Positions 7,301 to 13,293 of a stretch of DNA of 14,858 nucleotides are shown here, one piece after another. Each line of letters begins with the position of its first letter. Position 1 is the stretch's first letter. This stretch comes from Lachnospiraceae bacterium. GTDB lineage: Bacteria > Bacillota > Clostridia > Lachnospirales > Lachnospiraceae. Position numbers and translations under genes: made by a program. The DNA lies in contig CAADSM010000004.1 in assembly GCA_900751785.1 (NCBI GenBank), forward strand, positions 1 to 14,858, given 5' to 3'. The notes below the pieces were generated by a model. The model was not told where the DNA came from. It saw nothing but the letters and a program-made list of their open reading frames with translations, and searched no databases.

Positions 7301-8082
7301 TAACAGCATATTATAAAAATTCCCGAGGAGAAGTGCTGAACCTGGTGAAGTACCCGTACCTTACGGCAGAGGCAGACTGGTTTGATTCTGACTGGGAAGA
7401 AAGCACGGATGGATACCGGAAGACTGTACAGGTTGACGTCTATGGGAACAATGTAGAATTTGCCCAGAACATGGAACGGCTCTACAGCATCCTAGCTGTA
7501 GATGCGGAAGAAGGCGCATACGGAAAGCTGTATGTGAATGACACATTCCTCCGCTGCCGTATCCAGTCATCCACGAAGGACAGCTGGAAAGGGTATGTGT
7601 ACGCGGAGGTGGAGCTGACCTTCATAGCGCCGGAGCTGGCGTGGACGACTGAGGTGAGCCGATCATTCCCGAAGCGTACAACCGCAGAGGATGACAATGG
7701 TCTGGATTTCCCGTATGACCATCCCTTCGATTTTGCGTCTGAGGACCTCGGAGCGGTTGCGTGGGAGATTGACCATGTCAGGGCGAGTGAGTTCCAGATG
7801 ATCGTGTATGGTCCCTGTACAAATCCATATATACTGATCAACAACCATGCATATGCAGTGTATACCGATCTGGAGGACGGGGAGTATCTGATCATTGACA
7901 GCAGGAGCAGTACGGTGTATAAATACCTGTCTAACGGGACTGTAGAGAATCTTTTCCATGACCGCGGGCTTGCCGACTCGGTGTTTGAGCCGATCCCGTC
8001 TGGTCTGCTGCGGGTCAACTGGTCGGGCGCATTTGGTTTTGACCTGACTCTTTTCTTGGAAAGGAGGGAAGCGCGATGGTGA
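7297..8082 (+). CDS. Distal tail protein (Dit-like)
   Basis: 261 residues, ATGA-coupled to the tape measure stop. The N-terminal domain (about 1-115) has the Dit pattern: KYPYLTAEADWFDSDWEE, a VDVYGNN turn, and LRCRIQSSTKDSWKGYVYAEVELTFIAPE. Then comes a distinctive LDFPYDHPFDF at 136-146, followed by a beta-rich galectin-like C-terminal half. Dit forms the hexameric hub at the tail tip linking tube to baseplate. Position after the tape measure and before the Gp37-like protein is canonical. The FPYD motif is repeated in a small protein about 3.3 kb downstream. Confidence 0.85.
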   Translation: MITAYYKNSRGEVLNLVKYPYLTAEADWFDSDWEESTDGYRKTVQVDVYGNNVEFAQNMERLYSILAVDAEEGAYGKLYVNDTFLRCRIQSSTKDSWKGYVYAEVELTFIAPELAWTTEVSRSFPKRTTAEDDNGLDFPYDHPFDFASEDLGAVAWEIDHVRASEFQMIVYGPCTNPYILINNHAYAVYTDLEDGEYLIIDSRSSTVYKYLSNGTVENLFHDRGLADSVFEPIPSGLLRVNWSGAFGFDLTLFLERREARW

Positions 8083-9062
8083 TCCTTGCAGATGAGAACC
8101 TTCGGGAACTGTGTGCGATAAAAGATTCGAATATAACGGTAGACCTAAACGGAAACCGTACATTTTCTGTGCAGATCGCGCGGAGCAACTGGCGACAGGA
8201 GCTGACATTCTCCAGCCTGATCTATATTATGGGGACTGAATACGGCGGGATCATTGGAGAAGTCCTGACGGATACGACTCTGGATTACGTTGAGCTTAAG
8301 GGGCTATCCTGGAGAGGACGCCTGGCGAAGAAGATTATTCAGCCGCCGACCGGATCGGATTACAGGGTTGTATCCGGAGAATTGCACACGGTCATGAAGA
8401 GCCTGATCGAGCGAGAATTCGACGGGCTCTTTGTTGTATCTCAGGAACATACGGGGATAAGCGTAAGCAATTATCAGTTTGACCGGTACTGTACGCTGTA
8501 CGATGGTCTTGTGAAGTTGCTGAAAAGCAAAGGGTATCGTCTGAAGCTGTCGTTCCGGCGGGAACAGAACGAGCCCGGATACCTCTATGTTGAGGCAGTG
8601 CCAATCGTGGATTACTCGAACAGAATCGAGTTATCAAGAGACTGCCAGCTAAACTACACGATGGATGATAAGCGCGATGGCGTGAATCACCTGATCGTGG
8701 CTGGAAAAGGCGAGCTGCAGGACCGCAATGTGCTGCACCTGTACGTGCAAGAGGATGGGAGCATCGGCACGCAGCAGTACTACACTGGTCTGCGGGAAGT
8801 CGCAGAAGTCTACGAGAACACCTCAACCGAGACGGATGAACTATGGAGCAAGTCAGAGGAACGCCTGCAAGAGCTCATGAACAAGAAGACCTTCCGGATG
8901 GACGTCGCAAAACTCGGTCTCGATATCGGGATCGGAGACATTGTCGGAGGGCGGGACTACCTGACTGGAATGTACATGGCAAAGCCGGTGGAGAACATTG
9001 TGTATGAATTGACGAACGATGTAGAGTCAAGAACCTATAAACTGGAAGGAGAAGATGATTAA
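8076..9062 (+). CDS. Tail tip protein, ReqiPepy6 Gp37-like (Tal position)
   Basis: 328 residues; AAGGAGG lies about 8 bases before ATG 8076, inside the end of the previous gene. Landmarks are NLRELCAIKDSNITVDLNGN, VELKGLSWRGRLAKKIIQPP, and a C-terminal YLTGMYMAKPVENIVYELTN segment. This is the pattern of the Siphovirus ReqiPepy6 Gp37-like family, which occupies the tail-associated (Tal) hub position under Dit. It probably forms the trimeric tail tip. No peptidase or lysozyme motif is visible, so it is likely structural only. Confidence 0.8.
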   Translation: MVILADENLRELCAIKDSNITVDLNGNRTFSVQIARSNWRQELTFSSLIYIMGTEYGGIIGEVLTDTTLDYVELKGLSWRGRLAKKIIQPPTGSDYRVVSGELHTVMKSLIEREFDGLFVVSQEHTGISVSNYQFDRYCTLYDGLVKLLKSKGYRLKLSFRREQNEPGYLYVEAVPIVDYSNRIELSRDCQLNYTMDDKRDGVNHLIVAGKGELQDRNVLHLYVQEDGSIGTQQYYTGLREVAEVYENTSTETDELWSKSEERLQELMNKKTFRMDVAKLGLDIGIGDIVGGRDYLTGMYMAKPVENIVYELTNDVESRTYKLEGEDD

Positions 9063-9919
9063 TGAAGATTATATCTGGAAAGACCGGATCACCGCACGTG
9101 ACCTCACAGCAGTTCCGGCAGATTTTTGAGGGAATTATCGGGGATGAGAGCTGTATCCTGCCCTGTGGGGAGAATATGACACCTGAACTGCAGACGAACA
9201 ACTCTCTCAAGATCCGGAGCGGGCTCATGTTCCATCACGGGAACATGTCTACGGTGGAGCTGGGTACCTACGATGAAGTTACGATCCAGAACGGTACTCA
9301 GGGGATGAAGAGGATTGACCTGGTAGTCAACAGATATACGCGGGAAGAAGAATCCGGGATAGAGAAAAACGAGTGGATCGTTATCCAGGGAACGCCTCAT
9401 GCGTCCAGCCCTGCAGTGCCGGACTACACAGAAGGCAATCTGCAGGAGGGGGATTTGGTTGATGACTGCCCGTATTTGGAAGTCCACTTGGACGGGATCA
9501 ATGTCGCAAAAGTAAAGCAGCTGCTGTCTGTGGCGAATGCTATGTCTACGATAAATAAATATTTGGCAGAGTTACTTCCGCAAACTTATGACGATTCTGC
9601 CTTTGCTTTACAGTCGCATTGGCAGATTATGACGTTTGACGCCTGGAAAGAGGCTGACGCCGTACACATAATGATGGAGATATACACAACCTTGATCATT
9701 GTTGCGAATCATTTGTATACGGTTAATACGCCCGCCTCTACTGATCCTGATATCCGACCTAAAAAAACGTATTGTCTCAGTGCATTTGCATCTGATGCCT
9801 CGTATGGCAATACCGTACCGGTATCTGTGCTTGTGCAACCATCTGGTGCCATACAGATATCCATCCCAGACTCAAAAAAGCCATATGTCTTTATTTCTGG
9901 ATCGTATAGGACAGCTTAG
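9062..9919 (+). CDS. Tail fibre / receptor-binding protein with invertible C-terminus
   Basis: 285 residues; its ATG shares a base with the previous stop. Residues 1 to about 160 are the constant part (VTSQQFRQIFEGIIGDESCI, then SGLMFHHGNMSTVELGTYDE, then QGMKRIDLVVNRYTREEESG), a common N-terminus of baseplate proteins in clostridial phages that attaches to the tail. From residue 164 (NKYLAEL) the sequence enters a left inverted repeat and the variable C-terminal domain, which ends FISGSYRTA, a pattern of fibre tips. The reverse strand of the same segment encodes another C-terminus in matching frame. The protein probably chooses the host surface receptor; the switch is inferred. Confidence 0.75.
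   Translation: MKIISGKTGSPHVTSQQFRQIFEGIIGDESCILPCGENMTPELQTNNSLKIRSGLMFHHGNMSTVELGTYDEVTIQNGTQGMKRIDLVVNRYTREEESGIEKNEWIVIQGTPHASSPAVPDYTEGNLQEGDLVDDCPYLEVHLDGINVAKVKQLLSVANAMSTINKYLAELLPQTYDDSAFALQSHWQIMTFDAWKEADAVHIMMEIYTTLIIVANHLYTVNTPASTDPDIRPKKTYCLSAFASDASYGNTVPVSVLVQPSGAIQISIPDSKKPYVFISGSYRTA
9553..9574 (+). repeat. Left inverted repeat of invertible segment
   Basis: 22 bp: AAATAAATATTTG, then G, then CAGAGTTA. It lies inside the fibre gene and encodes the shared NKYLxEL. The reverse complement is at 10234-10255, with C instead of G at the 14th base. Reading frame is identical in both copies. Confidence 0.8.
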
Positions 9920-10287
9920 CTGTACACGCCAATCGCTATATAATCGACGTAAAACTGCGTCTTTGGATAGGATGCAAAATAACCAAGTGTTACGCTTGAT
10001 ATTGCAGTGTTGCTTATAGTCTTGTTGGCAATCCAGAACCAGTTTTGATCCGCATTTCCGACCGTTGAGCTTATCAGTGACGCGAAAGGCTTAACAAACT
10101 TATGGTTCAGGCTAACCGTGCCGGAGTATCCTGATCCGTTTTGGTTTAACGCCACATTTACTGCGACAGTTCCGAAACAGATCTGTATTTTGGTGCCGGG
10201 GAAGCGGATGCAATAATCTAAACCATCTTTATATAACTCTGGCAAATATTTATTTTTAAAACAAATCAAAAAGAAAGGAATGATCAA
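9916..10287 (-). CDS. Silent alternative C-terminal fibre domain
   Basis: The reverse frame is open for 123 codons to TAA 9918-9916, but real coding similarity begins at the right repeat (10255). The first ten residues before that come from sequence next to the repeat, with only a TTG start and no ribosome-binding site, so it is unlikely to be translated alone. From NKYLPEL the protein continues YKDGLDYCIRFPGTKIQICF and ends KTQFYVDYIAIGVYS, the pattern of a phage fibre tip domain. The domain differs in sequence from the one now in the fibre gene but is similar in length (about 112 versus 121 residues). It is the stored partner of an inversion switch. Confidence 0.7.
   Translation of the reverse strand: MIIPFFLICFKNKYLPELYKDGLDYCIRFPGTKIQICFGTVAVNVALNQNGSGYSGTVSLNHKFVKPFASLISSTVGNADQNWFWIANKTISNTAISSVTLGYFASYPKTQFYVDYIAIGVYS
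10234..10255 (-). repeat. Right inverted repeat of invertible segment
   Basis: On the - strand this reads AAATAAATATTTG, then C, then CAGAGTTA, and encodes NKYLPEL in the frame of the reverse fibre domain. One mismatch to the left copy (Ala/Pro codon). It sits just upstream of the AAAGGAA ribosome-binding site of the gene at 10288. Confidence 0.8.
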
Positions 10288-10860
10288 ATGAAGCTTATTT
10301 TTAACGATGCGACTGAAATCACGGTCCAGCAGGTCGAGCTCCGTGGGGATTACCTGCGAATCCTCGTAGTCGGCACCACGCCGGAACAGCTCAAAGTCCT
10401 GTTTACGGACACCAGCCGGACTGCCCGTATGACCGTGCAGGAGCGCGGCCAGACAATCGCTACATACGAGGGATACACAGCATTTTACCGGACGGAGATT
10501 TACACAGGGAAAATCTACGGTGTGGTGATGTATAAGGCTGAGAAAACGCCGGAGGCGCAGTCATCTATGGTACAGGCTGCCGTGCTGGTTGCACAGATCC
10601 AGGCGCAGAGCCTGACAGATGAGCAGGCTCTTACTGTAAAAGACATCTATCCTGTATGGGACGGGAATGGTGTGTCGTATCCGAAGGACTATTATCTGAC
10701 ACACAACGGGAAACTGTACAAGACCCTGCAGGCGCATACATCACAGGCTGACTGGGCACCGGATACAGCACCGTCACTCTTCGCGCAGAGGTCCTTCCGG
10801 GACAGGATGGTACAGAGATCGGGGAATGGGTACAGCCGGGATCTACAAACCCGTATATGA
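10288..10860 (+). CDS. Tail protein with carbohydrate-binding module (3' frameshifted)
   Basis: 190 residues as read; AAAGGAA at 10274-10280 sits 7 bases before ATG. Residues 1 to about 90 are a beta-rich N-terminal tail attachment region. A QAAVLVAQIQAQSLTDEQAL helix follows. From 119 to 166 is a CBM5/12-like module: VWDGNGVSYPKDYYLTHNGK, then LYKTLQAHTSQADWAPD, with typical aromatic residues. After A166 the reading frame degrades to an Arg-rich tail ending at 10860, while the -1 frame continues with a second module. The gene is therefore probably broken, or carries a sequencing indel, near 10780-10788. It likely helps the phage bind cell-wall glycans. Confidence 0.7.
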   Translation: MKLIFNDATEITVQQVELRGDYLRILVVGTTPEQLKVLFTDTSRTARMTVQERGQTIATYEGYTAFYRTEIYTGKIYGVVMYKAEKTPEAQSSMVQAAVLVAQIQAQSLTDEQALTVKDIYPVWDGNGVSYPKDYYLTHNGKLYKTLQAHTSQADWAPDTAPSLFAQRSFRDRMVQRSGNGYSRDLQTRI

Positions 10861-10973
10861 CCGGGGACCGGGTAACACACAACGGCAAGACATGGGAGTC
10901 TTTAATTGATGACAATGTATGGGAGCCCGGCGCACAGGGATCGGAAGCCCTGTGGCAGGAGGTAACGGAATAA
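10788..10973 (+). pseudogene. Frameshifted C-terminal module of the carbohydrate-binding protein
   Basis: In the -1 frame relative to the gene at 10288, the sequence reads EVLPGQDGTEIGEWVQPGST and then NPYMTGDRVTHNGKTWESL, ending ALWQEVTE before TAA 10971-10973. The NPYxTGDRVTHNGKxW pattern is a second CBM5/12-like module, parallel to the first. One missing base around 10780-10788 separates it from the upstream frame. No homopolymer or slippery heptamer is nearby, so a programmed shift is less likely than a mutation or sequencing error. Restored length would be about 227 residues. Confidence 0.7.
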
Positions 10974-10989
10974 GAAAGGCGGGTAGCAT

Positions 10990-11133
10990 ATGGCAGAGAT
11001 AAAGGAAGTGAAGACAGAAAAAACCACCGTGAATGCCGGAGAACGTATTAAAGTCAGTTTTGAGTTCTGGTACGATCAGGACTTCCCCTATGATTTCCCA
11101 CATGACTACCCGGTTTCGAGCGAAAGAAAGTGA
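10990..11133 (+). CDS. Small tail-associated protein with FPYD motif
   Basis: A 47-residue protein. It opens MAEIKEVKTEKTTVNAGERI and continues KVSFEFWYDQ, which resembles the first strands of an Ig-like domain, then ends with DFPYDFPHDYPVSSERK. The DFPYDxPxDY core is also found in the distal tail protein. AAAGG at 10974-10978 is the nearest ribosome-binding sequence, spaced rather far from the ATG. It lies between the carbohydrate-binding gene and an Ig-domain gene. The role is unknown; a docking peptide on the tail tip is a guess. Confidence 0.6.
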   Translation: MAEIKEVKTEKTTVNAGERIKVSFEFWYDQDFPYDFPHDYPVSSERK

Positions 11134-11143
11134 GGAATAATCA

Positions 11144-12052
11144 ATGAGTGAAATTGCAAGAGCATATGCCGTCTACAAAGAACAGCAGTATAATGCGTCC
11201 TACAGTTCAAGTACGCAGAAATGGAGTGTAGACATCCCGTCTGGATCAGAGTCGTCCTACAGCGAGGACAACCATACTTATCCTATTGAGCTGCATGCGT
11301 TTGACGCGGCAGGCAATGAGACGATCATGTACGCCACTGATCCCACGTATGGAGATCAGCTGAACATCCGCGTCCTCGAAAAGACTAAGCCGACCGCAAC
11401 GATCATATCCCCGACACAGGGATCAGTCCTCGGATCAGCGACGCAGGATATTAAGATGGAGCTTCAGGACGCCGGCGGATCAGGTCTTAACATGGCGTCT
11501 GTGATCTTTAAGGTCAACAATGTGCAGGTGACGCAGGGAGTGTCCTGGTCGGATCAGGGCGGCAAGAAGGTGTGCACCTACCACGCGACAAACCTCAGCG
11601 ACGGATCCAACAGCGTCAGCCTGCAGGTGTCCGACAACGACGGTAACGTTTCCGATGTTGCGACAGTATCCTTTGTGATCTCCACATCGGCGCCGACACT
11701 TAATATCACAAGCCCGAATGACAACCTGCTGACCAACAGCAATAAGGTTACGGTAGCCGGTACCGCGGCGGCTGGCTCCGATGCGGTCACACTGACTGAG
11801 GTGACGATCAACGGCGAGGCGGCGGATGTCGGAGAGGGCGGAGCCTTTAGCAAGGAAATCACCCTTACCGAGGGGGCGAATACGATCACCATCATCGCCA
11901 AGGACAGCCTGGGCAAGACTACGACCGTCACGAGGCACGTCACAGTCGACACCAAGGCACCGATCATCAGCGATGTCGAGGCAGAGGCGACAACCGTGGA
12001 TGCCAACGGCACGATCCATCTGACCTTCAAGGTCGTGGATCCGGCAGACTGA
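11144..12052 (+). CDS. Tail protein with Ig-like domains
   Basis: 302 residues, GAGGAA upstream of ATG 11144. Domain 1 (about 1-80) starts ARAYAVYKEQQYNASYSSS and ends ELHAFDAAGNETIMYA. Domain 2 (about 83-180) and domain 3 (about 184-270; ITSPNDNLLTNSNKVTVAGT to TTTVTRHVTVDTKAP) are bacterial Ig-like folds, the third like glucodextranase-type N-terminal modules. The last 30 residues (ISDVEAEATTVDANGTIHLT) are only the first strands of a fourth domain. Such phage proteins decorate the tail or capsid and give weak binding to cell-surface sugars. Its stop overlaps the next ATG by one base. Confidence 0.75.
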   Translation: MSEIARAYAVYKEQQYNASYSSSTQKWSVDIPSGSESSYSEDNHTYPIELHAFDAAGNETIMYATDPTYGDQLNIRVLEKTKPTATIISPTQGSVLGSATQDIKMELQDAGGSGLNMASVIFKVNNVQVTQGVSWSDQGGKKVCTYHATNLSDGSNSVSLQVSDNDGNVSDVATVSFVISTSAPTLNITSPNDNLLTNSNKVTVAGTAAAGSDAVTLTEVTINGEAADVGEGGAFSKEITLTEGANTITIIAKDSLGKTTTVTRHVTVDTKAPIISDVEAEATTVDANGTIHLTFKVVDPAD

Positions 12053-12417
12053 TGATTATCAGAGTGTGGGGCGTCGTAAATTCCGTAGAGGTGGAGTTTA
12101 CGCCCATCCCGGACCGTCCCGGGTACTGGGAGGGATATGCCCCGCGACTGCCGGGACTGCAGGAGATCGAGATCTGGGCAGAATCTGACAGCGGACTGCG
12201 GGGGCATCTGCAGTGCACTGTGATGCTTGATTACCACGCGCACACAGAGGCGCGGCTGCTGGGAGATCGGATGGAAGCGAGCCTGCTTGATGCGGGCGAC
12301 AAGGTGCGCCTTCTGTTACTGCCGTGGGTGGCGCAGCTGGTCACACTCCGAGAGACACAGATCCTGCAGGAAAACTATATCGCGCAGCTGAAAGGCTGCA
12401 GAAAGGCGGTGCGATGA
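12052..12417 (+). CDS. Ig-like tail accessory protein
   Basis: 121 residues; ATG shares a base with the preceding TGA. The first half (IRVWGVVNSVEVEFTPIPDR, then PGYWEGYAPRLPG) and IEIWAESDSGLRGH match domain 1 of the previous protein in pattern: an R-x-W/Y-x-V start, a tryptophan, then an acidic D/S-x-G turn. The second half is helical (RMEASLLDAGDKVRLLLLPW) and unlike the first. No known enzymatic motif. It probably works with the previous gene product on the tail tip. It ends in an ATGA overlap. Confidence 0.55.
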   Translation: MIIRVWGVVNSVEVEFTPIPDRPGYWEGYAPRLPGLQEIEIWAESDSGLRGHLQCTVMLDYHAHTEARLLGDRMEASLLDAGDKVRLLLLPWVAQLVTLRETQILQENYIAQLKGCRKAVR

Positions 12418-12710
12418 TGCGGGTTCCTGGAACAGTAGAATTTGATCTCGGTGAGAAAAAATATGTCTGTATCAGTGTCAAAAGCACAAACGGAAAACCG
12501 TTTGATGTGGCGAGTGCAAAATATATCTTGAGAAATGGGGATCAGCAGGAAGAATCAGGGGAATGTGATATCAATCAAAAAAGTGATACAGAGACTATTC
12601 TTTCTGCTTTGATCCAGCCTCAGATAAAGGGTGCGACGTATTTTTTGGAATATACATACACAATTCCGCCGGAGATCTTAAAAACGGAAGTGAAGGTACA
12701 AGTTAAATAA
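12414..12710 (+). CDS. Hypothetical tail accessory protein, beta-rich
   Basis: 98 residues, starting in the ATGATG overlap at 12414 (the second ATG at 12417 is equally possible). An earlier in-frame GTG-type start at 12324 lies inside the previous gene and lacks a ribosome-binding site. The product opens MMRVPGTVEFDLGEKKYVCI and has alternating strands to the end (TYFLEYTYTIPPEILKTEVK). It looks like a small beta-sandwich. No family recognised. Codon use here is more A/T-rich than in the Ig-domain genes before it. Confidence 0.5.
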   Translation: MMRVPGTVEFDLGEKKYVCISVKSTNGKPFDVASAKYILRNGDQQEESGECDINQKSDTETILSALIQPQIKGATYFLEYTYTIPPEILKTEVKVQVK

Positions 12711-12737
12711 GGCAGGTGATCATATGGAAATTAGAGC

Positions 12738-12762
12738 GAGACCGTAACAGGTCTTATTTTTA
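12738..12762 (+). terminator. Short hairpin with T tract before the lysis genes
   Basis: AGACC (12739-12743) pairs with GGTCT (12750-12754), loop GTAACA, extended by a G-T wobble, followed by TATTTTTA. A seven-codon reading frame (MEIRARP, ATG 12724) with AGGTGAT upstream ends at TAA 12745-12747 inside the loop. The weak stem suggests partial termination that lets lysis genes be read at a lower level. Confidence 0.5.
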
Positions 12763-12788
12763 TGCAAAACCATAGAAGGGAGACAGAA

Positions 12789-13001
12789 ATGCCAGACACA
12801 ATTGTAGTGGCTGTTTTATCCTTGATCGGGACGCTGGCAGGGAGCTTCGGTGGCACCCAGCTCATAAAATACAGGATAGAGCAGTTGGAGAAGAAAGTTG
12901 AAAAACATAACTCTGTGGTTGAGCGGACTTACCTGCTCGAAGAGAAGGTGAAGGTTGCGAATCACAGAATAGAAGACCTGGAAAGGAAGGTAGAGGAATG
13001 A
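12789..13001 (+). CDS. XhlA-like small membrane protein of the lysis cassette
   Basis: 70 residues from ATG 12789, preferred over the start at 12762 because AAGGGAG at 12777-12783 precedes it at correct spacing. One membrane segment (about residues 3-23: DTIVVAVLSLIGTLAGSFGG), then a charged coiled coil rich in Glu, Lys and Val (YRIEQLEKKVEKHNSVVERT; ERKVEE). One N-terminal membrane span with a coiled coil is the layout of XhlA-like proteins that lie before the holin in Bacillus and clostridial prophages. It probably helps anchor or time the holin. The order inferred from neighbours is holin helper, holin, endolysin. Confidence 0.65.
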   Translation: MPDTIVVAVLSLIGTLAGSFGGTQLIKYRIEQLEKKVEKHNSVVERTYLLEEKVKVANHRIEDLERKVEE

Positions 13002-13252
13002 TGCTTAAAAATTGCGTACTCAAAGTATCTGTAGATACAAAAAAATGGGCGAAAGCTGCGGGAATCAGAGCTGTAAAGACAGTTGCACAGGCGGCTATCG
13101 CAGGGATAGGAACAGCGGCAGCACTTGGACAGGTGGACTGGAAGTATGTTTTGTCTGCGTCAGTGCTGGCTGGAGTAATTAGCGTATTGACTTCTATCGC
13201 CGGCATCCCGGAGGTAGAGGAAGGAGCGGAAAATGATTCAGAGGGCGAGTGA
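12998..13252 (+). CDS. Holin, r1t type
   Basis: 84 residues. The ATGATG at 12998 overlaps the preceding stop by four bases. Two membrane segments: around 24-44 (VKTVAQAAIAGIGTAAALGQ) and around 48-68 (YVLSASVLAGVISVLTSIAG), with a short turn (VDWK) between them. A basic N-terminus and an acidic C-terminal tail (EVEEGAENDSEGE) match small two-span holins. The pattern AxxGIRAVKTVAQ and the DWK turn fit the r1t family. It makes the membrane lesion for amidase release. Its TGA stop lies in the loop of a hairpin. Confidence 0.8.
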   Translation: MMLKNCVLKVSVDTKKWAKAAGIRAVKTVAQAAIAGIGTAAALGQVDWKYVLSASVLAGVISVLTSIAGIPEVEEGAENDSEGE

Positions 13253-13260
13253 TCGCCCTC
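13241..13260 (+). terminator. GC-rich hairpin at the holin stop
   Basis: GAGGGCGA (13241-13248) pairs perfectly with TCGCCCTC (13253-13260) around a GTGA loop. The holin stop TGA (13250-13252) lies in the loop. Only a weak TTGTTG tract follows, so termination is uncertain. A ribosome ending the holin would cover the stem. Confidence 0.5.
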
Positions 13261-13261
13261 T

Positions 13262-13279
13262 TGTTGCGACGTCGCAACA
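13262..13279. repeat. 18-bp perfect palindrome before the endolysin
   Basis: TGTTGCGACGTCGCAACA is a perfect inverted repeat. It lies 1 base after the hairpin at the holin stop and 1 base before AAAGGAG of the endolysin. It could fold as a 7-bp stem with an ACGT loop in RNA, or bind a dimeric protein as DNA. No known site recognised. Confidence 0.7.
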
Positions 13280-13293
13280 GAAAGGAGATAAGC

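Larger units (their letters stand above)
9553..10255. other. Candidate invertible 703-bp segment (fibre phase variation)
   Basis: The segment is bounded by 22-bp inverted repeats with one mismatch. It carries two convergent C-terminal coding regions whose stop codons overlap at 9916-9919. Inversion would join the opposite-strand domain in frame to the constant N-terminus, replacing residues 164-285. The right repeat ends 33 bases before the next gene's start, so the neighbour's ribosome-binding site is left intact. This layout is like the S/S' tail fibre switches of phages Mu and P1. No invertase gene is in the window. Confidence 0.75.

Noticed and set aside
9062..10287. Diversity-generating retroelement as cause of fibre variation
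   Set aside because: No reverse transcriptase, no template/variable repeat pair and no C-type lectin motif; the inverted repeats explain variation better.
11480..12243. Reverse-strand open frames of 179 and 221 codons opposite the Ig-like genes
   Set aside because: The forward frame shows clear Ig domains and operon overlaps; the reverse products have biased composition and no start signals.
13249..13293. GTG start at 13249 for the endolysin
   Set aside because: The extra 15 residues come from the hairpin and palindrome; ATG 13294 has a strong ribosome-binding site and gives the normal amidase N-terminus.
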